NCBI GenBank assembly: GCA_026417035.1
Contig: JAOAEA010000032.1
Location: 1-42,836 of the forward strand
Origin: Burkholderiales bacterium
Lineage (GTDB): Bacteria > Pseudomonadota > Gammaproteobacteria > Burkholderiales > SG8-39
Direction: 5' to 3'
Length of the DNA stretch: 42,836 nucleotides
Below the pieces are notes generated by a model. It had not been told where the DNA came from. It did not search any database and worked only from the letters and a program-made list of their open reading frames with translations. Every line of letters starts with the position of its first letter. Position 1 is the stretch's first letter. A program made the position numbers and the translations under genes. Below, one piece after another: positions 27,603 through 35,013 of this stretch.

Positions 27603-29330
27603 GTGACCCGCCCCCTCGACCTCGTCCTCGTCTGGCACATGCACCAGCCGGACTACCGCGACCGCGCGAGCGGCGAGTTCCGCGAGCCGTGGGTCTACCT
27701 GCACGCGCTCAAGGACTACAGCGACATGGCCTGGCACCTCGAGCGCCACGAGGGCATGCGCGCGGTGGTCAATTTCACGCCGGTGCTGCTCGATCAGCTC
27801 GAGGACTACGCGGGCCAATTCGCGAGCGGCCGCCTCGCCGACCCCCTGCTCGGCCTGCTCGCGCGCCGCGCGGCCACGCCGCTCACGCCCGCCGAGCGCG
27901 CGTTCGCGATCGACCGCTGCTTCCGCGCGAACCACGTCAACATGATCCGTCCGTTCGCCGCGTATGGCCGGCTGCACGAGATCTTCGAGAAGGTCGACGG
28001 CTTCGGCGCCGAAGCACTCGACTGGCTGTCGGACGGCTATCTCTACGATCTCGTCACCTGGTATCACCTCGCGTGGACCGGCGAGACGGTCCGGCGCGAG
28101 TCGGCGCTCGTGGCGCGGCTCATGTCGCAGGGCTGCCGCTTCACCGAGGCCGATCGGCTGGCGCTCTTCGCGCTCGTGGGCGAGGTCGTGCGCGGTATCG
28201 TCCCGCGCTGGCGCGCCCTCGCCGCGGACGGTCGCGTCGAGCTCTCCACCACGCCGCACTACCACCCGATCGCGCCGCTGCTCATCGACCTCGCGGCAGG
28301 ACGCGAGACCGAGCCGCGCGCGCCGCTCCCCGCCGCCCCCGCGTATCCGGGCGGGCGCGAGCGCGCCGACTGGCAGCTGCGCTCCGCGATCGAGAGCCAC
28401 GCGCGCCGCTTCGGCGAAGTGCCCGAGGGGCTGTGGCCCGCCGAGGGCGCGCTCTCGGCGCCGTTCCTGCGCCTCATCGGCAGCCGCGGGCTCGCGTGGA
28501 CCGCGACCGGCGAGGGCGTGCTCGCGGCGAGCCTGCGCGCGTTCGCGGGCCGCGGCCTCGACCGTGCCCGCGACCTGTACCGGCCCTGGCGCCTGCCCAA
28601 GCTCGCGCCCGAGCTCGCGGTCTTCTTCCGCGACGACCGGCTCTCCGATCTCATCGGCTTCGAGTACCAGCGCTGGGTCGGGCCGGACGCCGCGGCGAAT
28701 TTCGTCGCGGAGCTCCGCGCGATCGCCGCGGCGGCGCCCGAGGGCGAGCGGCCGGTCGTGAGCGTCATCCTCGACGGCGAGAACCCGTGGGAGTACTACC
28801 CGTACAACGGCTGGTATTTCCTGGACGCGCTCTACGAGCGCCTCGCGTCCGACCCCGCGATCCGGCCGACGACCTACCGCGAGTACCTGGCGCGGCGCCG
28901 CGAGGCCGCGAGCGACGCGCCGCCGCCTGCCGCGTTCGGCGAGCTCGCGGGCCTCACCGCCGGCAGCTGGGTGTACGGGAACCTGGCGACGTGGATCGGC
29001 TCCGCGGACAAGAACCGCGCGTGGGACCTGCTCGTGGCGGCGAAGCAGAGCTACGACCTCGTGGCCGGCAGCGGGCGGCTCGACGAGGCCGCGCGCGCGG
29101 CCGCGGCGCAGGCGCTCGGTGACTGCGAGGGATCGGACTGGTTCTGGTGGTTCGGCGACTACAACCCGGCCCAGGCGGTGGCGAGCTTCGACCGGCTCTA
29201 TCGTGCGAAGCTCGCGCACCTCTATCGCATCCTCGGCCTGCCGGTACCGGCCGCGCTCGACGTCCCGGTCAGCCGCGGCGCGGGACACCCCGAGGCCGGC
29301 GGCACGATGCGCCGCTCCGCCAGCGCCTGA
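27603..29330 (+). CDS. GH57 family glycosidase (alpha-amylase/4-alpha-glucanotransferase type)
   Basis: 575 residues from GTG 27603. GH57 motifs: LVWHMHQPDYRD near residue 9 (His-Gln-Pro), LPEGLWPAEGALS-like segment GLWPAEGALS with the nucleophile Glu281, and ILDGENPWEYYPYNG with acid/base Asp391. It acts on alpha-1,4- or alpha-1,6-glucan; amylase, amylopullulanase and transferase or branching activities are all found in the family and cannot be separated here. No signal peptide, so it is cytoplasmic and works on glycogen. It follows glgC after a 407-base gap. A true branching enzyme (GlgB) is not in the window, so this enzyme may supply that role. Confidence 0.9.
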   Translation: MTRPLDLVLVWHMHQPDYRDRASGEFREPWVYLHALKDYSDMAWHLERHEGMRAVVNFTPVLLDQLEDYAGQFASGRLADPLLGLLARRAATPLTPAERAFAIDRCFRANHVNMIRPFAAYGRLHEIFEKVDGFGAEALDWLSDGYLYDLVTWYHLAWTGETVRRESALVARLMSQGCRFTEADRLALFALVGEVVRGIVPRWRALAADGRVELSTTPHYHPIAPLLIDLAAGRETEPRAPLPAAPAYPGGRERADWQLRSAIESHARRFGEVPEGLWPAEGALSAPFLRLIGSRGLAWTATGEGVLAASLRAFAGRGLDRARDLYRPWRLPKLAPELAVFFRDDRLSDLIGFEYQRWVGPDAAANFVAELRAIAAAAPEGERPVVSVILDGENPWEYYPYNGWYFLDALYERLASDPAIRPTTYREYLARRREAASDAPPPAAFGELAGLTAGSWVYGNLATWIGSADKNRAWDLLVAAKQSYDLVAGSGRLDEAARAAAAQALGDCEGSDWFWWFGDYNPAQAVASFDRLYRAKLAHLYRILGLPVPAALDVPVSRGAGHPEAGGTMRRSASA

Positions 29331-29681
29331 GCGTCGCAGCCGGGCGACACCCGCGCCGCGGACCGCGAACGCGGTTGACCGGCATCAAAACGCGCCGGGC
29401 GCCCCGCCGCATACTGCCTGCCAAGAAAGGCCCGGAAGCGCCGCAGAAGCGGCGCGCGCGTTCGCGCGCTCGCGCGTCGTATGGAGAGCGCGCCCGCCGG
29501 GCGCACCGGGTTTGTGCAACGGGCGACGCGCCGCGATGCCGGTGGCGCGCGCATCCTCTGCGGCGATGAATACGCGGCCATGGCATTGCGATCGGGGCAC
29601 GAGTCGAGCCGGGTCATCCCGTTCGACCGGCCGAGGGCCGTGGACGGCCGCGCTGCGCCGCCGGCGCGCGCCGCGGGCGCC
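29331..29681. other. Leader region of the rtcA operon
   Basis: 351 bases. It contains an FNR-like box and -10 (29375-29415), then a hairpin GCGCCGC-AGAA-GCGGCGC at about 29437-29454 in the expected transcript. From ATG 29481 an open frame runs without a stop into rtcA, adding 67 residues (starts MESAPAGRTGFVQRATRR); no ribosome site precedes it and no family is recognised. It is either an N-terminal extension or untranslated leader. Confidence 0.55.
29375..29415 (+). promoter_or_regulatory. FNR/ANR-like box with class II promoter for the RNA-repair operon
   Basis: TTGAC-CGGC-ATCAA at 29375-29388 (one mismatch to TTGAT-N4-ATCAA), then 21 bases, then CATACT at 29410-29415 (four of six to TATAAT). 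Same spacing as the other three boxes. The start point would be near 29422, about 60 bases before ATG 29481 and 260 before ATG 29682. Confidence 0.6.
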
Positions 29682-30734
29682 ATGATGCTCGCGGCGCACG
29701 ACGTCGTCGAGATCGACGGCGCCCACGGCGAGGGCGGCGGCCAGCTCGTGCGCATCGCGGTCGCGCTCGCGGCGATCACCGGCACGCGCGTCCGCGTCAC
29801 GAACATCCGCGCGAAACGCGACAAGCCGGGCCTCGCCGCGCAGCACGTCGCGGCGATCCGCGCCGTGGCGGGGCTCTGCTCGGCGGAGGTGGAGGGGCTC
29901 GCCATCGGCGCCGAAGCGATCGGTTTCGCCCCGCGGCCGCTCGCGGGCGGAGAGTTCCGCTTCGATGTCGGCACCGCGGGCAGCGTCTCGCTCGTGGCGC
30001 AGGCGCTGCTGCCCGTGATGGTCGCCGCGAACGCGCCCTGCCGGGTGCACATCACCGGCGGGACCGACGTGCGCCAGGCGCCGCCGGTCGATTACCTCCG
30101 CCACGTGCTCTTCCCGCTCCTCGCGCACCTGGGCGTGCGCGCTTCGCTCGAGGTGGTGCGGCGCGGCTATTACCCGCGCGGTGGCGGCGAGGTCGCGCTC
30201 GCGGTCGCGCCGGCGACGCTGCGCCCGGCGATCTTCGGCGTACCCGGGGCCGAGCGCCGCGTGCGCGGCATCGCCCACGTCGCGAACCTCGACGAGCGGA
30301 TCGCGGCGCGCATGCGCAAGGGCGCGGTGGAGCGGCTCGCGCTCGCGGGCGTGCGCGACGCGGAGATCGAGACGCGTGTCCTCGGGCCGCTCGACGCCAA
30401 GGGGCAGGGCGGCGCGATCGTCCTCTGGGCACCCTCCGACGCCACGGTGCTCGGGGCGGCGCGGGTGGCCGAGCGCGGCGTCCGCGCCGAGGACCTCGGC
30501 CACGCCGTCGCGACCGAGCTCGCCGTGGACATCCTGAACGGCGCGGCGCTCGACGTGCACGCGGCCGACCAGGTGCTCCCGTACCTCGCGCTCGCCGGCG
30601 GCGGCGGCTTCACCACGCGCACCTTCTCGAGCCACGCGCACACCGCGAGCTGGCTCGTCGAGCGCTTCCTGCCGGTGCGCTGCGCGGTCGAGGAGCGTGG
30701 CGGCCTCGCGCGCGTGACCGTCGCCCCGCGCTGA
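29682..30734 (+). CDS. rtcA: RNA 3'-terminal phosphate cyclase
   Basis: 350 residues against about 338 for E. coli RtcA. It converts an RNA 3'-phosphate to a 2',3'-cyclic phosphate with ATP, through a covalent His-AMP. Close family similarity starts at residue 9: IDGAHGEGGGQLVRIAVAL, RDKPGLAAQH, TAGSVSLVAQ, ITGGTDVRQAPPVDYLRHV, GYYPRGGGEV. The catalytic His aligned with E. coli His309 is His318 in FSSHAHTASWLVERFLPVR. The start is ambiguous: ATG 29682 or 29685 fits the family, but neither has a Shine-Dalgarno and the frame is open back to 29481. First gene of a five-gene operon; the partner ligase RtcB and regulator RtcR are absent from the window. Confidence 0.93.
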   Translation: MMLAAHDVVEIDGAHGEGGGQLVRIAVALAAITGTRVRVTNIRAKRDKPGLAAQHVAAIRAVAGLCSAEVEGLAIGAEAIGFAPRPLAGGEFRFDVGTAGSVSLVAQALLPVMVAANAPCRVHITGGTDVRQAPPVDYLRHVLFPLLAHLGVRASLEVVRRGYYPRGGGEVALAVAPATLRPAIFGVPGAERRVRGIAHVANLDERIAARMRKGAVERLALAGVRDAEIETRVLGPLDAKGQGGAIVLWAPSDATVLGAARVAERGVRAEDLGHAVATELAVDILNGAALDVHAADQVLPYLALAGGGGFTTRTFSSHAHTASWLVERFLPVRCAVEERGGLARVTVAPR

Positions 30735-30770
30735 AGGGGCGGCCGACCTCCGGCGCCCCGCCGGCATCCG

Positions 30771-31040
30771 ATGATCCCGATCCGCACGGTGATCGACCGC
30801 ATCCGCTGGGATCCCGAGTTCGGGCGCGGCGAGTTCGTGCTCGGCTACTGGGATCGCGTCGCGAAGCGCATCGTGCGCGTCCCCTTGAGGCGGGTGAGCT
30901 TCGCGCCCGGCGAGCACTTCTGGTTCGAGGCGGTGGGGGAAGACGGCGCGGTGCACGAAGTGCCGTTGCACCGGGTGCGCGAAGTGTGGCGCGACGGCGA
31001 GCTCGTCTGGGAGCGGCGCGTGCCGGAGGACGCGCATTGA
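30771..31040 (+). CDS. MJ1316/DUF504 domain protein (predicted RNA cyclic-phosphate end recognition)
   Basis: 89 residues, a single small domain: IRTVIDRIRWDPEFGRGEFV, GYWDRVAKRIVRVPLRRV, then VHEVPLHRVREVWRDGELVW. This pattern (RI-WD start, GY-DR, closing P-HR--E-W--G--VW) is that of the former DUF504, named for MJ1316 and predicted to recognise RNA 2',3'-cyclic phosphate ends. Its position 36 bases after rtcA, whose product makes exactly such ends, supports the assignment. The stop overlaps the following TTG start (TTGA). Biochemical function is prediction from the family, not shown here. Confidence 0.82.
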   Translation: MIPIRTVIDRIRWDPEFGRGEFVLGYWDRVAKRIVRVPLRRVSFAPGEHFWFEAVGEDGAVHEVPLHRVREVWRDGELVWERRVPEDAH

Positions 31041-31933
31041 GCGAGGCGGCGGCGGCGCGCCTCGCCGGGCACGTCGCGAAGCTCGCGGGCGAGATCGGCG
31101 AGCGCCACGTGCGGCGGCCGCGGGCGCTCGCCGCCGCGGCGCGCTACATCGAGCGTGAGCTCGCGGCGCTCGGCTACGCGGTGCGGCGGCAGACCTACGA
31201 CGCCGGGGGCGTGCCCTCCTCGAACCTCGAGGTGGAGATCCCGGGAGCCGGGGCGGCCGGCGAGATCGTGCTCGCGGGTGCGCACTACGACACCGTGCCG
31301 GGCTCGCCCGGGGCCGACGACAACGCGAGCGGCGTCGCCGCGCTGATCGAGCTCGCGCGCGCGTTCACGGACCTGCGGCCTGCGCGCACGCTGCGCCTGG
31401 TCGCGTTCGTGAACGAGGAGCCGCCGTTCTTCTACTTCGGCGAGATGGGGAGCAAAGTGTATGCGCGCGCGGCGCGCGCGCGGGGCGATGACATCCGCGT
31501 GATGCTCTCCCTCGAGATGCTCGGCTGCTACTCCGACCGCCCCGGCAGCCAGGCGTATCCGCCGTTCCTGCGGTGGTTCTATCCCGACCGCGGCGACTTC
31601 ATCGGCTTCGTCTCGAACCTGCGCTCGCGCGGCGCGCTCGGGGCGCTGGCCCGGGCGTTCCGCGAGAGCTCGGATTTCCCGATGGAGCGCCTCGCCGCCC
31701 CGGCCCTGGTCCCGGGGGTCGCCCTGTCGGACCAGATTTCCTTCTGGAAACAGGGGTATCCGGCGGTGATGGTCACCGATACCGCGTTCTACCGCTACAG
31801 GCATTACCATCGGGCCACGGACACGCCGGAGCAGCTCGACTACGCCCGCATGGCGCGGGTGGTGGCGGGGCTCGCCGGGGCGCTGGCGCGCCTCGCCGGC
31901 GCGCACGGCTCGCTGGGAGGAGGAGATGGCTGA
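31037..31933 (+). CDS. M28-family zinc metallopeptidase
   Basis: 298 residues from TTG 31037, which overlaps the upstream stop (TTGA). Two-zinc M28 signature: LAGAHYDTVPGSPGADDNASG (first metal ligands, bridging Asp), FVNEEPPFFYF (catalytic Glu pair), LEMLGCYSD and, near the end, YRHYHRATDTPEQLDY (last His). No signal peptide or membrane span is visible, so it is cytosolic, unlike many secreted M28 aminopeptidases. It acts as an aminopeptidase or cyclase-like enzyme; the substrate is unknown. It sits inside the rtcA operon and overlaps the next gene by eight bases. Confidence 0.87.
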   Translation: MSEAAAARLAGHVAKLAGEIGERHVRRPRALAAAARYIERELAALGYAVRRQTYDAGGVPSSNLEVEIPGAGAAGEIVLAGAHYDTVPGSPGADDNASGVAALIELARAFTDLRPARTLRLVAFVNEEPPFFYFGEMGSKVYARAARARGDDIRVMLSLEMLGCYSDRPGSQAYPPFLRWFYPDRGDFIGFVSNLRSRGALGALARAFRESSDFPMERLAAPALVPGVALSDQISFWKQGYPAVMVTDTAFYRYRHYHRATDTPEQLDYARMARVVAGLAGALARLAGAHGSLGGGDG

Positions 31934-32651
31934 GAACGGAGAGATCGAGAACGAGATCCGCGCGGCGCTCGAGCACGGGGCGCGCCTCGACCCGCGCGCG
32001 TGGCCGCTGCGGGTCGAGGTGGCGGGGGCCAGGGTGACGCTCGAAGGCGAGGTCCCCGACATCGTCGCGAAGCGGCGCGCGGTCGAGGCGGCGGCGAAGG
32101 TGCCAGGGGTGAACGGCGTGGTCGACCGGCTGCGCCTGCGGCCGGTCGAGCGGCGCGGCGACGGCGAGATCGCGGCCTCGCTCGCGGAGCTCCTCACCGG
32201 CGACCGGGAGCTCGTCAATGTCACCGTGCGCAGGCTCGAGGGCGGAAAGGCGCACCTCCTGCACGACGCGGGCGCCGACGGCGCGGGCGCGATCGACTAC
32301 GAGGTGCGCGACGGGGTGGTGACGCTCACCGGCCGCGTGATCAGCCTCTCGCACAAGCGCATCGCCGGCGTGATGGCGTGGTGGGTGCCCGGGAGCGTCG
32401 AGGTGGTGAACGCGATCGAGGTCGTCCCCGCCGAGCAGGACAACGACGACGAGATCATCGACGCGCTGCGGCTCGTGCTCGAGACCGACCCGTTCGTGCC
32501 CGCGGACCAGATCCGCGTCTTCGCGCGCGACGGCGTGGTGCGCCTCGAGGGCTACGTGGCGAACGACCAGGACCGCGAGCTCGCCGAGCACGACGCCTGG
32601 TACACGCTCGGCGTGCGCGGCGTGGTGAACAACATCAAGGTCGCTTCCTGA
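31926..32651 (+). CDS. Triple BON-domain protein, cytoplasmic
   Basis: 241 residues arranged as three BON-like units at about 8-72, 80-165 and 172-240, each with the G-V-x-L-x-G-x-V core (ARVTLEGEVPD, GVVTLTGRVISLSHK, GVVRLEGYVANDQD) and a closing GVxxVVNxIxV strand. BON domains usually bind phospholipid or membrane and occur in periplasmic OsmY, but no signal peptide is visible (MAENGEIENEIRAALEHG), so this one is probably cytosolic. Starts inside the M28 gene (eight-base overlap), so it is translationally coupled. Function in an RNA-repair operon is not known. Confidence 0.85.
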   Translation: MAENGEIENEIRAALEHGARLDPRAWPLRVEVAGARVTLEGEVPDIVAKRRAVEAAAKVPGVNGVVDRLRLRPVERRGDGEIAASLAELLTGDRELVNVTVRRLEGGKAHLLHDAGADGAGAIDYEVRDGVVTLTGRVISLSHKRIAGVMAWWVPGSVEVVNAIEVVPAEQDNDDEIIDALRLVLETDPFVPADQIRVFARDGVVRLEGYVANDQDRELAEHDAWYTLGVRGVVNNIKVAS

Positions 32652-32667
32652 GCCGGGCGCGGACCCG

Positions 32668-33654
32668 ATGACGCGCGGCGCCCTCGCGCTCTTCGCGCTC
32701 GGCGCGACCCGGGCGTTCGGCGAAGCGGTCGCCGCGCGGCTCGGGCTCGCGCTCGCGCCGCACGAGGAGCGCGAGTTCGAGGACGGCGAGCACAAGGCGC
32801 GGCCGCTCGCGAGCGTGCGTGACGCCGACGCCTACGTGCTGCACGCCCTGCACGGGACGCCCGGGGCGGGCGCCGGCGACAAGCTCGTGCGCCTCGCGTT
32901 CTTCGCGCAGTGCCTCAAGGACGCCGGCGCGGCGCGCGTCACCGCCGTCGCGCCCTATCTTTGCTACGCGCGCAAGGACCGGCGGACGCAGCCGCGCGAC
33001 CCGGTGACGACGCGCTACGTGGCGCAGGTGCTCGAGGCCTGCGGCGCCGACCGCGTGGTGACCCTCGATGTCCACAACCTCGCCGCGTTCCAGAACGCGT
33101 TCCGCCGCGAGACGGTGCACCTCGAGGCGCGGCCGCTGTTCGTCGCGCATTTCGCCGGGCGCGTCGGCCGCGAGGCGCTGGTGGTCGTCTCCCCGGACGC
33201 CGGCGGCGTGAAGCGCGCCGAGCGCTTCCGCGCGAGCCTCGCGGCGGCGCTCGGCCGGCCGCTCGCGAACGCGTTCGTCGAGAAGTACCGCGAGCAGGGC
33301 GTCGTCTCGGGCGAGGCGGTGGTCGGCGACGTGCGGGGCAAGGCGGCGATCCTCCTCGACGACCTCGTCAGCACCGGCGGCACGCTGCTGCGCGCCGCCC
33401 GGGCGTGCCGCGCGCGCGGCGCGACCGCGGTGCACGCGGCCGCGACCCACGGCATCTTCTCCGCGAACGCCGCGGAGGTGATCGCGGACGCGGCGCTCGA
33501 CTCGATGGTGGTCACCAACTCCGTCACGCCGCTCGCGCTCGCGCCCGCGGCCTTCGGCGGGAAGCTCGTCGTCCTCGACGTCGCGCCGCTGGTCGCCGAC
33601 GCGATCCGCCGGCTGCACGAGGGCGGTTCGGTCGGCGAGCTCTACGGCGAGTGA
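32668..33654 (+). CDS. Divergent ribose-phosphate pyrophosphokinase (PRPP synthetase) paralogue
   Basis: 328 residues, two phosphoribosyltransferase folds. Recognisable Prs segments: REFEDGEHKARPL, APYLCYARKDRRTQPRDPVTTRYVA, TLDVHN, VVSPDAGGVKRAE and the PRPP loop ILLDDLVSTGGT. It makes PRPP from ribose-5-phosphate and ATP. It differs from housekeeping Prs in many positions and begins MTRGALALFALG instead of the usual start, so it is a paralogue. It ends the rtcA operon (16-base gap from the BON gene). Two phosphoribosyltransferases at 40310-41719 could use its product. Confidence 0.88.
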   Translation: MTRGALALFALGATRAFGEAVAARLGLALAPHEEREFEDGEHKARPLASVRDADAYVLHALHGTPGAGAGDKLVRLAFFAQCLKDAGAARVTAVAPYLCYARKDRRTQPRDPVTTRYVAQVLEACGADRVVTLDVHNLAAFQNAFRRETVHLEARPLFVAHFAGRVGREALVVVSPDAGGVKRAERFRASLAAALGRPLANAFVEKYREQGVVSGEAVVGDVRGKAAILLDDLVSTGGTLLRAARACRARGATAVHAAATHGIFSANAAEVIADAALDSMVVTNSVTPLALAPAAFGGKLVVLDVAPLVADAIRRLHEGGSVGELYGE

Positions 33655-33667
33655 GCCGTGCCGCGGG

Positions 33668-34705
33668 CTATCCCGCCCGCGCGAGATGGCGCTCGGCGAG
33701 CGCCAGGTACTCTTCCGCGCGCTGCGTCCACCGGTCCCGCTCGGCGCCCGCGGCGTCGTGGGTGCGCCATGCCGCGATCCTGGCGCGGGTGAAGCCCCGC
33801 GTGGCGAAGTAGAAGTCGGCGAGCCGCGGCGGGATCGCGTCGGCCGCGGCGTGCGCATAGGCCGCGAGGATCGCGCCGCCGGCGTCGGGATGGCCGAGCC
33901 GTTCGCACTCGAGCGCGAGGAAGGCGAGGTCCTCCGCGGCGTCCAGGGTGCGGAACGCCTGGTTGAACTCGACGCAATCGATGATCGCCGGTTCGGCGAG
34001 GAGGCACACGTGCTCGGGCCGCAGGTCGCCGTGGCCCTCCACGACTCTTCCCGCGCGCTCGCGGAACGCGACGAGCGCGGCTTCGCGCGCCAGGAAATCG
34101 AGCATGCGGCCGGCGAGAGCGTGCGCGCGGTGCCCGTCGAGGGCGTACTCGGCGCGATCGATCTCGGCCGCGCAGGCGGCGACGTCACGCTCGAGCCGCC
34201 CGCGCAGCCCGTCGGGCGCGAGCGTCGCGGGCGGCAGCGCGCGATAGAAGCGGCCGAGCCGCTCGCCGACACGCGCGAGGTCCGCGCTCGTCGCCGTGCC
34301 GTCGGCGAGCGCGCGGTCGAGCATGCGGCCACGCGGCAGCCGGCGCATCCGCACCAGCCAGTCCGAGGCCGGGCCGGCGCCGCCGAGCGCGAGGCGGCCG
34401 CCGGCCTCCACGGTGAGCGCGACGACCCCGAGGTACACACCGGGCGCGAGCCGCCGGTTGAGGCGTACCTCCTCTTCGCAATCGGCGCGGCGCAGCTCCA
34501 GGGTGGAGAAGTCGAGGAAATCGTGGCGCACCGGCTTCTTGAGCTTGTAGGCGCAATCGCCGGCGAGGAACACCCACGACATGTGCGTTTCGATGGCCTC
34601 GACGCAGCCGGGATGCTCCGGAAAGCTCTCCGGCCGGCGCAGGAAAGCGACCTTCTCGTCGAGCGGTACCGACCCCGCGTCGCGGGGATTGCCTTGCCGC
34701 GCCAT
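33668..34705 (-). CDS. APH-like kinase-fold protein
   Basis: 345 residues from ATG 34705. N-terminal lobe with FLAGDCAYKLKKPVRHDFL (ATP-binding Lys), then catalytic-loop segment VVEGHGDLRPEHVCLL and metal-binding IIDCVEFN. In most relatives this domain is fused to a P-loop kinase domain (APH followed by AAA_33); here that second domain is missing. The substrate of this family is unknown and it is not a drug-resistance call. The -10-like TATGGT ends six bases before the ATG, so the transcript would be leaderless. Tail-to-tail with the PRPP synthetase gene (13-base gap). Confidence 0.8.
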   Translation of the reverse strand: MARQGNPRDAGSVPLDEKVAFLRRPESFPEHPGCVEAIETHMSWVFLAGDCAYKLKKPVRHDFLDFSTLELRRADCEEEVRLNRRLAPGVYLGVVALTVEAGGRLALGGAGPASDWLVRMRRLPRGRMLDRALADGTATSADLARVGERLGRFYRALPPATLAPDGLRGRLERDVAACAAEIDRAEYALDGHRAHALAGRMLDFLAREAALVAFRERAGRVVEGHGDLRPEHVCLLAEPAIIDCVEFNQAFRTLDAAEDLAFLALECERLGHPDAGGAILAAYAHAAADAIPPRLADFYFATRGFTRARIAAWRTHDAAGAERDRWTQRAEEYLALAERHLARAG

Positions 34706-34711
34706 GCGGAC

Positions 34712-34741
34712 ACCATAAGGCCTCGTCCCGCGACGAGACAA
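34712..34741 (-). promoter_or_regulatory. Sigma70-type promoter giving a probably leaderless transcript
   Basis: Minus strand TTGTCT (34741-34736), 18 bases, TATGGT (34717-34712), then six bases and the ATG at 34705. The predicted start point is at or beside the start codon. Confidence 0.55.
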
Positions 34742-34821
34742 GTGCCGGCCGCTCGGCCCGGGCGGGGCGTAGACTGGACGTCGAGGTGTTGGGCTTCGCG
34801 CCCGTGCGCCCGCCTTGGTAC

Positions 34822-34908
34822 GGAAGCGATGCTGCAGGCATCGCTTCCCCCGGATTCGGGGAGCACGAGGGGGCGCCGCGCAGCGGCCTTGCCCTCTCGT
34901 AGCGTTGA
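34822..34908 (+). repeat. Hairpin plus first copy of a 75-base direct repeat
   Basis: GGAAGCGATGC and GGCATCGCTTCC form an 11-base stem at 34822-34848, the right arm being the start of repeat copy A (34834-34908). Inside copy A are a CTTCCCC/GGGGAG hairpin and a GAGGGGGC..GCCCTC hairpin. Copy B lies 97 bases further on. Confidence 0.75.
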
Positions 34909-34930
34909 GGACCATGATGGAACCGATGGC

Positions 34931-35005
34931 GCAGGCATCGCTTCCCCTGGATTCGGGGAGCACGAGGGGGCGCCGCGAAGCGGCTTTGCCCTCTCGTAGC
35001 GTTGA
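34931..35005 (+). repeat. Second copy of the 75-base direct repeat
   Basis: Three mismatches against 34834-34908 by direct comparison, same orientation. It ends eight bases before ATG 35014 of the hydrolase gene, so that gene lacks a normal ribosome site and may be read through the repeat. Confidence 0.8.
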
Positions 35006-35013
35006 CTGCTGAC

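Noticed and set aside
33668..34705. Aminoglycoside resistance gene
   Set aside because: The kinase-like fold is shared, but the sequence belongs to the APH-like family usually fused to a P-loop domain; nothing supports drug resistance.
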